From Halobacillus sp. A5 (lineage in GTDB: Bacteria > Bacillota > Bacilli > Bacillales > Halobacillaceae): DNA of 64,000 bases. The stretch is taken from positions 124,001 through 188,000 of the forward strand of contig NZ_JAIZEO010000005.1 of NCBI RefSeq assembly GCF_024189315.1. Direction: 5' to 3'. This document shows positions 18,265-27,160 of the stretch, piece after piece; the first letter of the stretch is position 1, and each line of letters begins with the position of its first letter. Position numbers and translations under genes: made by a program. The notes under the pieces were generated by a model that was not told the DNA's origin, searched no databases, and saw only the letters and a program-made list of their open reading frames with translations.

Positions 18265-18280
18265 ATATGTACGTACAAAT
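18265..18280. promoter_or_regulatory. AraR operator 3 and araR -10 region
   Basis: ATATGTACGTACAAAT matches the AraR consensus at 15 of 16 positions. It overlaps the end of a consensus TATAAT (18261-18266) for rightward transcription of araR, so it should mediate autorepression. The araR -35 is weak. Confidence 0.82.
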
Positions 18281-18332
18281 AATTGGAGTTATACAAATTC
18301 AATGGCGAACAACTAGGAAAAAGGTGATTGTA

Positions 18333-19424
18333 GTGAAACCAAAATATATGGTCCTCATTGATGATATAAAAAGTAAGATTCTTTCAGGAGAATATGACAT
18401 AGGAGAAAGAATCCCAACGGAATCCGCTCTCCGGGAAATTTACAGTGTTAGTAGACAAACCGTTCGTAAAGCTATTTTAGAACTATCAAATGAAGGATTT
18501 TTAAAAAGCGAAAAAGGATCCGGGACTTATGTAAGTAATCAATATCAGTCAAAATCCAGCGGGAAATCCAATAATAAAACAATAGGAGTAATCACAACTT
18601 ATATTTCGGATTACATATTCCCCTCTATCATTCGCGGGATTGAAGGAAGATTGAACGAGGAAAATTATTCGTTACTGTTAGCCAGTACAAATAATGACGT
18701 AGAACAAGAAAGAAAGGCTCTGGAGATGATGTTGTCATTCGGAGTGGATGGGTTAATTGTTGAACCTACGAAAAGCAATCTATACAATCCAAATATTGCT
18801 TACTATCTATCGTTTAAGGAACAAGATGTGCCTTTCACAATGATTAATGCTTATTATGAAGAATTAGAAGTGCCCTTCTTTTGTCTTGATGACGTAAAAT
18901 CCAGCTATATTGCAACAAAAGAATTGATTTCCAAAGGGCACACACAAATTGGACTTATTTCAAAAAAAGATGATTTACAAGGGAAGTATCGAATGAAGGG
19001 CTATATCAAAGCGCTCGGAGAAGCAAAATTACGGTTTCAACCAGAGCATGTACTCTCTTTTGATACAGAAACAAAACTGGACTTATATGCGAACTTAAAA
19101 AAGTTTTTAACCGAGAACAGAGACGAGTTAACGGCAATTGTCTGCTACAATGACGAAGTTGGGTTAGAAGTAGTAAACGTATGCAGACAACTAGGAATTT
19201 CGATCCCTGATGAGTTATCAATAATCGGCCAGGACAACTCATATATCGCTAGAAATGCTAATATCAAACTAACAACACTAACGCACCCCCAGGAACAAAT
19301 GGGACGGGAAGCAGCTGACTGGGTCATAAAAAAACTAAAAGGGTCCAGGGATTTATTAAACCAAACCTATTATCAACCTGTATTAGTTAAAGGAGAAACA
19401 GTTGAAGATTTGAATAAGAATTAA
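18333..19424 (+). CDS. araR: Arabinose repressor AraR
   Basis: This chimeric regulator (363 aa) has an N-terminal GntR-type winged helix (about residues 1-70: GERIPTESALREIYSVSRQTVRKAILEL) fused to a LacI/periplasmic-binding-type sensor domain (about 75-355). It releases DNA on binding arabinose. The longest frame opens at 18267, but that ATG lies inside the operator and -10. The real start is GTG 18333, preceded by AAAAAGG, and it gives the expected KPKYMVL N-terminus. It is divergent from araB, with three AraR boxes in between. Confidence 0.93.
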   Translation: MKPKYMVLIDDIKSKILSGEYDIGERIPTESALREIYSVSRQTVRKAILELSNEGFLKSEKGSGTYVSNQYQSKSSGKSNNKTIGVITTYISDYIFPSIIRGIEGRLNEENYSLLLASTNNDVEQERKALEMMLSFGVDGLIVEPTKSNLYNPNIAYYLSFKEQDVPFTMINAYYEELEVPFFCLDDVKSSYIATKELISKGHTQIGLISKKDDLQGKYRMKGYIKALGEAKLRFQPEHVLSFDTETKLDLYANLKKFLTENRDELTAIVCYNDEVGLEVVNVCRQLGISIPDELSIIGQDNSYIARNANIKLTTLTHPQEQMGREAADWVIKKLKGSRDLLNQTYYQPVLVKGETVEDLNKN

Positions 19425-19519
19425 CTGTTTTGATTCAATACTTCCACCGAACTATTGGTGACTAATCTATTTGTTTTACTTTTTAACCAAAACATGGATG
19501 TAATTACTGAGAAAATTGC

Positions 19520-19548
19520 AGCGCTTTTAATAAAGGCGCTCTTTTTTT
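19520..19548 (+). terminator. Terminator of araR
   Basis: An AGCGC/GCGCT hairpin (19520-19540) is followed by seven T residues. Confidence 0.8.
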
Positions 19549-19631
19549 GCTTGATATCACCGTTTTAATAACACGACCCCGTTCGCTTTTTTTTGTGAAC
19601 AGGGAAAAGGTACTAGAAGGGAGAATAGTGG

Positions 19632-20594
19632 ATGAAGAAAAACAGCTTTTGGATCATTTTTTGCTCATTATTCATAACAGCAGCAATTACGGTGCCATTA
19701 TCAGTTTCAGCAGAGGAAAAAGATCTACAGACGACCATACATATGGTAGAGGAAGGCGAATACTTATCGGTCATCGCGCTAGAGTACGATGTAACCATGG
19801 AGGAAATCGCAGAAGCTAATGATATGGAGACCACCGATTATCTTTATGCCGGGCAAGAACTGGTGATCCCTGTGGAAGAAGAGATCTTGGATCTTTCTCT
19901 TCCATTAGAAAATTCGGAGGAACGCACAAAGGAAGTCACTCATGTGATGACGCACTTCACTTCAAACGCGGCTTTGACACCACAGAATCCATACAGTGCG
20001 AATGATATATATGACAATTTTGTTGATTATGGCGTATCCGCTCATTACATGATTGGAAGAGATGGAGAGATCTATCAACTGGTCGATGAAGACCGTGCCG
20101 CTTTTCACGCCGGGGACGGAAGCCTTTCAGGGTTTCCCGAGTATGACAACGACATGAACCAACGTTCAATTGGAATTGAATTATTAGCCCTCGGCACAGA
20201 GGAGGAAATGTCCTCCATGATGTCTCCGGAAACGTACCAATCAATAGATTCAGCGGACATTGGATACACAGAAGATCAGTACAAAGCATTAGATAAGTTG
20301 TTAGAAGATATTGAACAGCGCCATCCCGCCATTCAACGAGACAGGGATCACATTGTCGGCCATGATGAATATGCACCCGACCTTAAAACGGACCCTGGAT
20401 CATTATTTAAATGGTCTGAAATCGGCTTGAGTCAAACTAGAGAAGAAACACAAGTCCATACAGTAAAAGAAGGCGATTATTTATGGGGGATAGCAAACGA
20501 ATATGACACGACTTCTGAAGTAATTGCAGAAGCTAATGGTATGGATTCACGGGATCCTTTATGGATAGGACAAGAGTTGATCATTCCTGAATAA
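19632..20594 (+). CDS. Secreted LysM N-acetylmuramoyl-L-alanine amidase
   Basis: This cell-wall hydrolase (320 aa) is of the amidase_2 (PGRP-like, zinc) family. Order: signal peptide (1-27, ending SVSA), LysM domain (about 37-80, YLSVIALEYDVTMEEIAEAN), amidase domain (about 95-255), second LysM (about 272-319). Zinc-ligand candidates are the His in VMTHF, the His in VGHDEYAP and the Asp in KTDPG. The substrate is the amide bond between MurNAc and the stem peptide. It is a single gene between two terminators. It could serve in vegetative wall turnover or spore cortex/mother-cell lysis; context does not decide. Confidence 0.88.
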   Translation: MKKNSFWIIFCSLFITAAITVPLSVSAEEKDLQTTIHMVEEGEYLSVIALEYDVTMEEIAEANDMETTDYLYAGQELVIPVEEEILDLSLPLENSEERTKEVTHVMTHFTSNAALTPQNPYSANDIYDNFVDYGVSAHYMIGRDGEIYQLVDEDRAAFHAGDGSLSGFPEYDNDMNQRSIGIELLALGTEEEMSSMMSPETYQSIDSADIGYTEDQYKALDKLLEDIEQRHPAIQRDRDHIVGHDEYAPDLKTDPGSLFKWSEIGLSQTREETQVHTVKEGDYLWGIANEYDTTSEVIAEANGMDSRDPLWIGQELIIPE

Positions 20595-20597
20595 ACC

Positions 20598-20641
20598 AAA
20601 AAAGTAACCTTGAGAACTTAGTTTTCAAGGTTACTTTTTTT
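20598..20641 (+). terminator. Terminator of the amidase gene
   Basis: A 16-bp stem (AAAAAAGTAACCTTGA and its complement) has a loop of about 10 nt and a T-run. It could work in both directions. Confidence 0.88.
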
Positions 20642-21054
20642 GGTTCTGATAATAATTAATGTTATATCAACTTTTATGAATAGGAGTGAATCGGTCCATT
20701 TTATAAGTAATTTAATGAGTTTGGTCCACAAATGGTCCACTTCTGTCCACTAACTAAATAGTTTATGCTCAAAATCTTAGAAGCCTATTGTAGGCACCCT
20801 AATTAGGTAGGACCTAAATGCTCAAAACCCTGTTAAATCAACATTTTCAGGAATTGCATCGAATATAGGTTAAATAAAATGGGACAGGAATAATATAATT
20901 CTGCCCCAAATTTTTATAAAAACAGTTTCTTCATTATATAGGTAACTTATACTTAAGATAGCTACGTCTTCGCCGAGAAACCTGACCTCCTTGACTTTAC
21001 ATACGAAAGGGCAGTGGGGTGACCTTTAAATATAGGCTAGCGACTCCCGGTGTA
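20642..21054. other. Gene-free interval
   Basis: No gene is supported. Three near-direct TGGTCCAC/TGTCCAC copies occur around 20718-20748. An imperfect hairpin (about 20880-20909, TGGGACAGGAAT with ATTCTGCCCCA) could end transcription. No RNA gene was recognised. Confidence 0.5.
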
Positions 21055-22086
21055 CTACTTCTTTTTATTTTGTCTGTGCAAATAGCATGCATACTGGATC
21101 AGGTTCTTAGCCACATCCATTTCCAAACTAAATAAGGCAGGGACACCTGGCCGCCAGTTAACTTCGAAAATCCAAATTTTCTGGTTTGAATCTATTCCTA
21201 TATCAATCCCCAATTCATCAAGAGGTTCCTCATACAATCCATCAAAATGATGGGAGAATTGCAGAGAAAATTGTTCTAAAGTTCTTTTGATATCGTAATA
21301 TTTTTCATCAAATTCTTTGTGTAGTAAACTTTCAAATTTAGTAGAGTAACCTCCTTGCGCTAAATTAGCTACCACTCCCTTTGAGGCAATCCTTGGAAAA
21401 ATGGTGGTCACTTTCCATTTGCCTTCTCCGTCCTTTTGAGTGTGTAATCTAAAATCGTAGGATAATCCGTTTTTCAATTTACACTTAATAAAGGGTTGAA
21501 TTAAAAAATCTCCGTTTTCGATTAATCCATTGATAAACTCTTTGAATTCTTTTTTTGACATAACTTGCTTTAACTGGTTTCGATAAACCGTATATTGTTT
21601 ATTATCTTTTTGTACATACGAAATATCATTCCCCTGGAAACCCGCACAAGGTTTAATAATAATATCAGAGTACTCCTTGAAAAGGTTTGTGATCTCACTA
21701 AATGTAGTAAGGCGTGTAGAGGGTATCAAATAGTTTGAAAAAGTTTGATCTTTTTTAATTCGATTGTATACACTCATTTTGTTGCCGATAGGATTACTTG
21801 TAAACGGAATACGTTGTCGCAGCTCCTCCACGATGACTTCTTGTTTTGGGGTCACCGGTGAGCTTGAATTGTAAATCACGTCTGGAAAAGGGACCATAAC
21901 TTCTTTCCACTCCCCTCTTTCGTAAACCCATCCAAGGATGGTTTCTTCCTTAAAGTTTACCCTCCCGGGGGAAAAAAAGAAAAAGTCAGCTCCTTCCATT
22001 TTGGCAGATGCTGCATAAGCATATGATTTAAATGCAGTTCTTGGATCATCACGATGGGAGAGCATTCCAATGCTAGTCATTATCAT
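21055..22086 (-). CDS. YheC/YheD-type spore-associated ATP-grasp protein
   Basis: This 343-aa protein belongs to the YheC/YheD family, known in B. subtilis as endospore coat-associated and carrying an ATP-grasp fold. Seen: the N-terminal family domain (GMLSHRDDPRTAF, PDVIYNS) and the C-terminal ATP-grasp with DIIIKPCAGFQGNDI, the FLIQPFI hinge region, and IDIGID..WIFEVNWRPGVP carrying metal-binding acidic/Asn residues. The reaction is unknown; ATP-grasp enzymes usually join a carboxylate to an amine. Its ATG overlaps the stop of the upstream ATP-grasp gene by 4 nt (ATGA), so the two are co-translated. Confidence 0.82.
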   Translation of the reverse strand: MIMTSIGMLSHRDDPRTAFKSYAYAASAKMEGADFFFFSPGRVNFKEETILGWVYERGEWKEVMVPFPDVIYNSSSPVTPKQEVIVEELRQRIPFTSNPIGNKMSVYNRIKKDQTFSNYLIPSTRLTTFSEITNLFKEYSDIIIKPCAGFQGNDISYVQKDNKQYTVYRNQLKQVMSKKEFKEFINGLIENGDFLIQPFIKCKLKNGLSYDFRLHTQKDGEGKWKVTTIFPRIASKGVVANLAQGGYSTKFESLLHKEFDEKYYDIKRTLEQFSLQFSHHFDGLYEEPLDELGIDIGIDSNQKIWIFEVNWRPGVPALFSLEMDVAKNLIQYACYLHRQNKKK

Positions 22087-23300
22087 TCTTCCTTTTTCTC
22101 TAAATGAAAATATAGTTCTTTAGCAGCCTTAAGAGCGTTCACTTTAGCTTGTTTTGTAGTATCGCCTTTTGCCATAACATAAGCATATCTCTTCCCCATT
22201 GAACTGGGGGGCTGCAAAAAGGTCCCCTTCCTGGGTTTAGTATGGACTTTTTCCACTCCTGGACACCTTGAAGCACGGTTACGGCCTGTTATCTTTAATA
22301 ATTTTCCTGACGATTCAACGGTTACGTAATGAGTGTAAATATGTTCTTCCCATTGCCTTGTTAAATCAGGTGTTTGTCCTAAATACAGACGTATAGTTTG
22401 CTCAACTAAGTCGATACCATATGCCTTCTTTATCATTTCGTTCATCGCTCCTCCGGAGATCCGTGGGTTGACTTCGATTAGCTTCCATTTTCCTTTAACC
22501 AGCCTCAACTCTAAGTGACACGCCCCCTCTTTGATATTAAAAAGTTGGATAATGGATGTTATATCTTCATATAAACGTCTATATAAACACTCTAAAAAAT
22601 GTGGTTGAACGGAATAACCTGTAATAACAAAAGGGTTATACTCCGAGAACTCTTGCTTTATGATAGCGACAATAAGAACCTTTCCTTCGTGGATTAACGT
22701 TTCCACTAAGTATTGAGGTCCCTCCAAGTATTCCTCTATCAATATAGATCGACCGCGACGTTTCTTTAATAATTCATTGATAGCTTTTTCTAACTCCATT
22801 TGATTATTGGCTAACATTACATCATTAGACCCCGTAGATTTTGGGGGTTTAACAATCCATTTTCCTTCTTTATGCCTGTTTAAAAACGCTGGGAGTGAAT
22901 TTTCAGGATGAAAAACATCAAATGTTGGTGTAGCAACTCCTTGAAGAACACAGTGAGTTTCAATCTTATCTTCCATTTTCTTAATAGCTTCTGCCGAAAA
23001 GGAAGACAACTTCCATTCATCCGATAATTCCGCCGCGATTCGAACATAAGTTTCAATAAAACTTAAAATACCTACAATTTGCTTACCTTGATGCTGGAGC
23101 TCCAAAATACACTGAATGACATGTTCCTTAGTGAGATCACTAAGCATCATGACGTGAACATCCGGAAAATCTGTTCGTTTACGTAAAAATTTATTTTGAT
23201 TGGTTAAAAGTACAGTTAAATAGCCCAATCGTTCAGCAGCTTTAATAGCTTCACGACTTGAACCCGATTTATTTGTTCCTATAAAAACCATGGTCTGCAT
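22083..23300 (-). CDS. ATP-grasp ligase (carbamoyl-phosphate synthase/BacD-like)
   Basis: This is an ATP-grasp enzyme of about 405 aa. The N-terminal Rossmann-like part begins FIGTNKSGSSREAIKAAERLG. The ATP-grasp core includes KWIVKPPKSTGSNDV, ILIEEYLEGPQYLVE and the metal-binding LIEVNPRISGGAMNEMI. It resembles enzymes ligating amino acids or peptides, such as the BacD group. The frame extends to 23336, but AAAGG lies within it; the ATG at 23300 gives the usual MQTMVFIGTNKSG start. It overlaps the YheC/D-type gene and is divergent from the Cys-rich small protein gene. A spore function is inferred from its neighbours. Confidence 0.78.
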   Translation of the reverse strand: MQTMVFIGTNKSGSSREAIKAAERLGYLTVLLTNQNKFLRKRTDFPDVHVMMLSDLTKEHVIQCILELQHQGKQIVGILSFIETYVRIAAELSDEWKLSSFSAEAIKKMEDKIETHCVLQGVATPTFDVFHPENSLPAFLNRHKEGKWIVKPPKSTGSNDVMLANNQMELEKAINELLKKRRGRSILIEEYLEGPQYLVETLIHEGKVLIVAIIKQEFSEYNPFVITGYSVQPHFLECLYRRLYEDITSIIQLFNIKEGACHLELRLVKGKWKLIEVNPRISGGAMNEMIKKAYGIDLVEQTIRLYLGQTPDLTRQWEEHIYTHYVTVESSGKLLKITGRNRASRCPGVEKVHTKPRKGTFLQPPSSMGKRYAYVMAKGDTTKQAKVNALKAAKELYFHLEKKEE

Positions 23301-23620
23301 GAATCTTTGGTTCCTTTCTATATCATTTATCACCATACAATATGAGCATAAATATTATATTTCTATTAAATGCGAATACAAAATTAATGTTCATTTATTG
23401 AATTAAAAGAGGTTACTGCCCTATATAGAAAGGTTCCCATGTACATAAGTTGGACAAATTTAAAAGGTTTAAAGATTTTTTTCCGACACTGATCCTATGC
23501 ATACAGCCTAAGTAAAGACGCCCATTCAAAATAGTCTAAAACACATAAAGTAGATCATGCATAAAAGGCAGCAATACACGTTTAGATTGCCCACAAGGGT
23601 GACTTGAGGAGGATCCTGGT

Positions 23621-23953
23621 GTGAGTGAAGGTTTTTGTCCAATGTGTGGTTGTCAGATCGGATGTTTTACCTGTTTCTCCAAAGAATGTGTAAACCCTTG
23701 CCCTGTGCAACATCCAAAAAAAATATGTGCCATATCTTCTGAAGATGAACTTATCCTCTTGCAAGATTTAAAATACAAGCTACAACAGTTGATCGGATGG
23801 GAAGTTGAATTTTCATTAAAAAATAATGAAAAATTACGTGGAGAAGTCCGTTCTGTAGGAGAGAATTTTGTAGAAATACTTGTAAAAAATAAGAATGTCT
23901 TGTTCAATGACCATAACGAAGTAAACGATGGTGGAATCGATAATGACAAGTGA
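23621..23953 (+). CDS. Cys-rich protein with Sm-like (DUF2642-type) domain
   Basis: This is a 110-aa protein of unknown function. The first 36 residues hold eight cysteines (CPMCGC, CFTCF, CVNPC, KKIC), which could bind zinc or cross-link. Residues about 46-90 (LQQLIGWEVEF..KLRGEVRSVGENFVEIL) look like the small SH3/Sm-like domain common in Bacillus spore coat proteins such as CotB relatives. It starts at GTG, with GAGGAGG 8 nt upstream. It is followed by another short gene on the same strand and is divergent from two ATP-grasp genes. A spore-coat role, perhaps as a substrate of those ligases, is a hypothesis only. Confidence 0.65.
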   Translation: MSEGFCPMCGCQIGCFTCFSKECVNPCPVQHPKKICAISSEDELILLQDLKYKLQQLIGWEVEFSLKNNEKLRGEVRSVGENFVEILVKNKNVLFNDHNEVNDGGIDNDK

Positions 23954-24001
23954 AGAAAATGGTACTTTGAACAAAATGACTTGAAGGAGGAAAGTTGGAT
24001 A

Positions 24002-24574
24002 GTGAAGAATACACATCTAAATAAACAATTTCAAGTCCCTCCTGAACCCTATGTTATTCTATTACTTAAAAACGGGATTCCTTTTCGAGGAGTGGGAGTC
24101 GATAAAAGAAAACAAACTTTTGAGACAATTATTTTTAAATTTGAAAAGCACCTTAAAGAACAGAGGTATATCACTCTTACCCCTGTTCATCCCCTCCACC
24201 CTTCTACTATTGTAGTTCCAACCTTTGCTTCCTTAGACTCTATATGCGGGTGGCATTGGATTTCCGAAAGAGAGCTCCAATTATTATCATCATATGAAAA
24301 ATTAAAAGATCAATTGAAATGTAAAAGTTACTCTCTTATAAATAGCCGTAAGCATTTTATGCATAGAGGAGCATACGGGTTAAATGGCGGACCGATTATA
24401 GCTAAACTTTCAAGGAAGAAAAGCGACCTTATTTGTAGGATGGAGCCAGATGCCCCAGAACTTTCAACGAATATAATAAAGCGGGAGTCTTTCAGCCCCA
24501 TAAGTAAAGATAATGAATTGCTGACTATGATCCCCCTCGAGGCAATATTTTCCGTCTGCAAAGTTAGCTATTAA
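24002..24574 (+). CDS. Protein of unknown function, coat-gene neighbour
   Basis: This is a soluble basic protein of about 190 aa with no family I recognise. The opening YVILLLKNGIPFRGVGVDKR..TFETIIFKF resembles a small beta-barrel (Sm/SH3-like), which would pair it with the preceding gene. The middle contains CGWHWISERELQ and GAYGLNGGPIIAKLSRK. The frame runs upstream to TTG 23981, but AAGGAGG lies inside it, so GTG 24002 is the probable start. It is probably co-transcribed with the Cys-rich gene 48 bp upstream. Confidence 0.55.
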   Translation: MKNTHLNKQFQVPPEPYVILLLKNGIPFRGVGVDKRKQTFETIIFKFEKHLKEQRYITLTPVHPLHPSTIVVPTFASLDSICGWHWISERELQLLSSYEKLKDQLKCKSYSLINSRKHFMHRGAYGLNGGPIIAKLSRKKSDLICRMEPDAPELSTNIIKRESFSPISKDNELLTMIPLEAIFSVCKVSY

Positions 24575-24872
24575 GCCAAAATGGAATGTATTGACAGAAA
24601 AGCTTGCTTAGTCCTTCTATCCGTTAGGTTTTTTTAGAATCTGTAATATCAATAATTTCACTCGGGAACTGCTAGTAAATATAACGAATGAATAAAGAAT
24701 CGGTTTCAACATTTAGGTGTGAGGTATCTAATGTATTATTCCATTAGCTTGTAAATAAGATAGCTCACCAATAATAGTGAGCAAAAGCTATGAAAGGCTC
24801 TATCCCAAAGTGTAAAATTATGATTTTCTTTCGAGGGCTTGGTAATTTTATATTCCATTGCGTTGAAATATT

Positions 24873-26048
24873 TTATTTATTCCCTAATGTTCCATAATCT
24901 TTGATAGTAACATTTACATTGAACTGGATCGGTACTTCACTAAAAGTTTTATCCCAGTCTTTTTTGACTTTTTCCCAAACTTTAGGGTATTCAATTCTTA
25001 AACTTTCTCCAAATCCTAAAACATCCACCTGGTATTCCTGTTGTGTCTTTTCTGATACACTTTTCACCAATTTTTGTACTTCTTCTTCAATGTTTTCTTC
25101 TACTTTTATTAGAGTTTCATTTGAAGAGGGATCTATTGAAGTAGCTTCTTTTTGTTCCCCAATACGTCCCTCAGACTCTATTTCTACATCAAAAGAGATA
25201 TCGTTTCCGTTCACGCGTGGTTGTATATTAGAATTCATTGACAATATTTCGTATATAATGGGGGTGCTTTTCTTTTCAACATAGCTCTTCACTAAACCAC
25301 CTTTTCCTTCTCCTGTTATCCAATTCACTCCCTCTACCTCTTCTTTATTTAAAAGACCCTGTAGTTTTTTTGTTTTCCCATCAAACACTGAAGCTCCATC
25401 AAACTTCATTTCACCCTGATCCGAAATTACATTTTGCAAAAGAAAGCTAGCATCAGATTGTATTTTCCTATTCAATTTAGAAAGATGAATAGGCATTAGT
25501 ATTTTGGAGTTTCTATCGTGTGCTTTGGTCATTTGGGCAAGTTTCATTGATGGGACAACAGATGGTTCACTCGTCTCAAGAATATGACTAGCTCTCTCTT
25601 TGGCAATAAATATTTGACAACTTTGTCTTATTTCATGTTCTCTTATGAAATAATCAAGGGTTTGTTGTAAGCTTGTTGTACTTGCAAGTTCCTCTCCTAT
25701 AACTAAGACCTTTACATGATGAGCAAGAAGGATTTCCTCAATTTCCAATAATGAATTACGCGTAGCCTCCATCAGCGAACTGCCAGTTTCAGAAACATTT
25801 TTATATGCGTTTTGTTGGGTGCCCTGTCCTTCTATACCAGCATTCGAACTATTTGACGTGGCCAACTGGTTGGTTAGAGTGATGACGTTCTCTCCTTCTT
25901 GTCCTTTCTCTTCTTCTAAATCTACGGCAACCCCCAAAATAAGCCCCAAATCCTCAATTTCATTTGTACTCCAACAAGAGGTTAGAAATAGAAGCGAAAG
26001 AATAGAAGGAATAAAAACAAACCGTTTATAATTATTGCTTAGTTTCAT
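24873..26048 (-). CDS. Ger(x)C-type germinant receptor lipoprotein (set 1)
   Basis: This 391-aa lipoprotein C subunit of a germinant receptor sits at the inner spore membrane with the A and B subunits. A lipobox, LLFLTSCW, with the lipidated Cys at residue 25 is followed by the conserved W(S/N)xxEIEDLGLILGVAVD. Domain 3 ends with VNVTIKDYGTLGNK. It overlaps the preceding gerB by 17 bp and is the last gene of an A-B-C operon. The 298 bp beyond it show no gene. Confidence 0.9.
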   Translation of the reverse strand: MKLSNNYKRFVFIPSILSLLFLTSCWSTNEIEDLGLILGVAVDLEEEKGQEGENVITLTNQLATSNSSNAGIEGQGTQQNAYKNVSETGSSLMEATRNSLLEIEEILLAHHVKVLVIGEELASTTSLQQTLDYFIREHEIRQSCQIFIAKERASHILETSEPSVVPSMKLAQMTKAHDRNSKILMPIHLSKLNRKIQSDASFLLQNVISDQGEMKFDGASVFDGKTKKLQGLLNKEEVEGVNWITGEGKGGLVKSYVEKKSTPIIYEILSMNSNIQPRVNGNDISFDVEIESEGRIGEQKEATSIDPSSNETLIKVEENIEEEVQKLVKSVSEKTQQEYQVDVLGFGESLRIEYPKVWEKVKKDWDKTFSEVPIQFNVNVTIKDYGTLGNK

Positions 26049-27138
26049 GTCTTCCCTCCTTCACCCATGAACCTATAAGGAGTAGTAATGGAAATAATCC
26101 AAACAATATATATGCAAAATACCCAAGAATATCTCCAAGCTTAAATAATTCATTAATATTTTTAGGCATCATGGCCACGATGTAAATAAAAGGTATTAGT
26201 AGATAGATCATTGGTTTGGTTTCTCTTTTAAACAGATGGGACAGTCCCAGCGAAGCAGCATAGAATGATATCGTAAAGGTAGCGAAAATTTGCATAATCC
26301 ATATAATTAATAGAAAGGACTCAAACCTTTCAAAAATTAAACCAGTGATTTCAAAACTTTGAATGAGACTAATTGTTGGCCATGTGTATGTTTGCGCTAC
26401 TTCGATGGATAATCCTCCTACTACCATAACTACCGTTATCAAGTAAAAGAGCGTGGGGATTCCAACCCCAACTAGAACCACCTTTATTGCTTTTTCAGGC
26501 TTTTCCATAAACGCCACAAGGACTACCATTATTTCTGCTGCTGTGAATGCTAGAGCTGTGGTTTTTATTCCTTTTAATACAGGCATGATCCCCGATCCTA
26601 AAACAGGGCGCAGATTATTTAACTCAAATATTCCCACACTCATGAAAATGACCAGTAAAAATAATATTATCGTCAAAGGGAAAATTATTTCAAATAAACG
26701 AGCAATGGGGTTAATCCCACTGTTGATTAGATAAAGACCTATCGCCATAAAAGGCATAAGAATAGCCCAGGTTGGAGTTCCATCTAGCAAAAAAAACCCT
26801 GCCACTTCTGCAACCGTTCGAGCTTCAAATGCAGAAAGAGTTAAAAAGTAGACAATCACAAATATACTTAGTAATGAACCCAACACCTTTCCTACAAGGT
26901 TTTGGCTATATTCGTAAAAATTCTTTCCAGGATACTGTTGGCTCAATTTCACATGGATAACCCCTGCAACCAATGAGACGCATCCACCCAGAAGAACAGT
27001 TATCCAGATATCCGGTGTCTGCACTTCCTGTGCTGCAGCTCTGGGAAGAGTCAGAATGCCGACTGCAAGGGTATAATTAGTTAAAATAACTGCTGTTTGA
27101 GAGGCTGTTAATTGATTTTTTGCCTGCAGACTTATCAT
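26032..27138 (-). CDS. GerB-family germinant receptor permease (set 1)
   Basis: This B subunit (about 368 aa) belongs to the APC-superfamily GerAB group, with about ten membrane helices. Conserved stretches are TNYTLAVGILTLPRAAA in TM1, EARTVAEVAGFFLLDGTP and GLIFERFESFLLIIWI. It binds or senses germinant in the spore inner membrane. The frame begins at 27147, but AAGG precedes ATG 27138 at good spacing. It lies between the gerA and gerC genes and overlaps the latter. Confidence 0.9.
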   Translation of the reverse strand: MISLQAKNQLTASQTAVILTNYTLAVGILTLPRAAAQEVQTPDIWITVLLGGCVSLVAGVIHVKLSQQYPGKNFYEYSQNLVGKVLGSLLSIFVIVYFLTLSAFEARTVAEVAGFFLLDGTPTWAILMPFMAIGLYLINSGINPIARLFEIIFPLTIILFLLVIFMSVGIFELNNLRPVLGSGIMPVLKGIKTTALAFTAAEIMVVLVAFMEKPEKAIKVVLVGVGIPTLFYLITVVMVVGGLSIEVAQTYTWPTISLIQSFEITGLIFERFESFLLIIWIMQIFATFTISFYAASLGLSHLFKRETKPMIYLLIPFIYIVAMMPKNINELFKLGDILGYFAYILFGLFPLLLLIGSWVKEGRHETKQ

Positions 27139-27160
27139 GGATACCATCCTTCTATCACGT

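Noticed and set aside
18267-18332. Longer N-terminus for AraR
   Set aside because: The upstream ATG is part of the -10/operator; GTG 18333 has the ribosome binding site and the family N-terminus.
20700-20760. TGGTCCAC repeats as a phage attachment site
   Set aside because: Only short imperfect direct copies, with no integrase or tRNA gene next to them.
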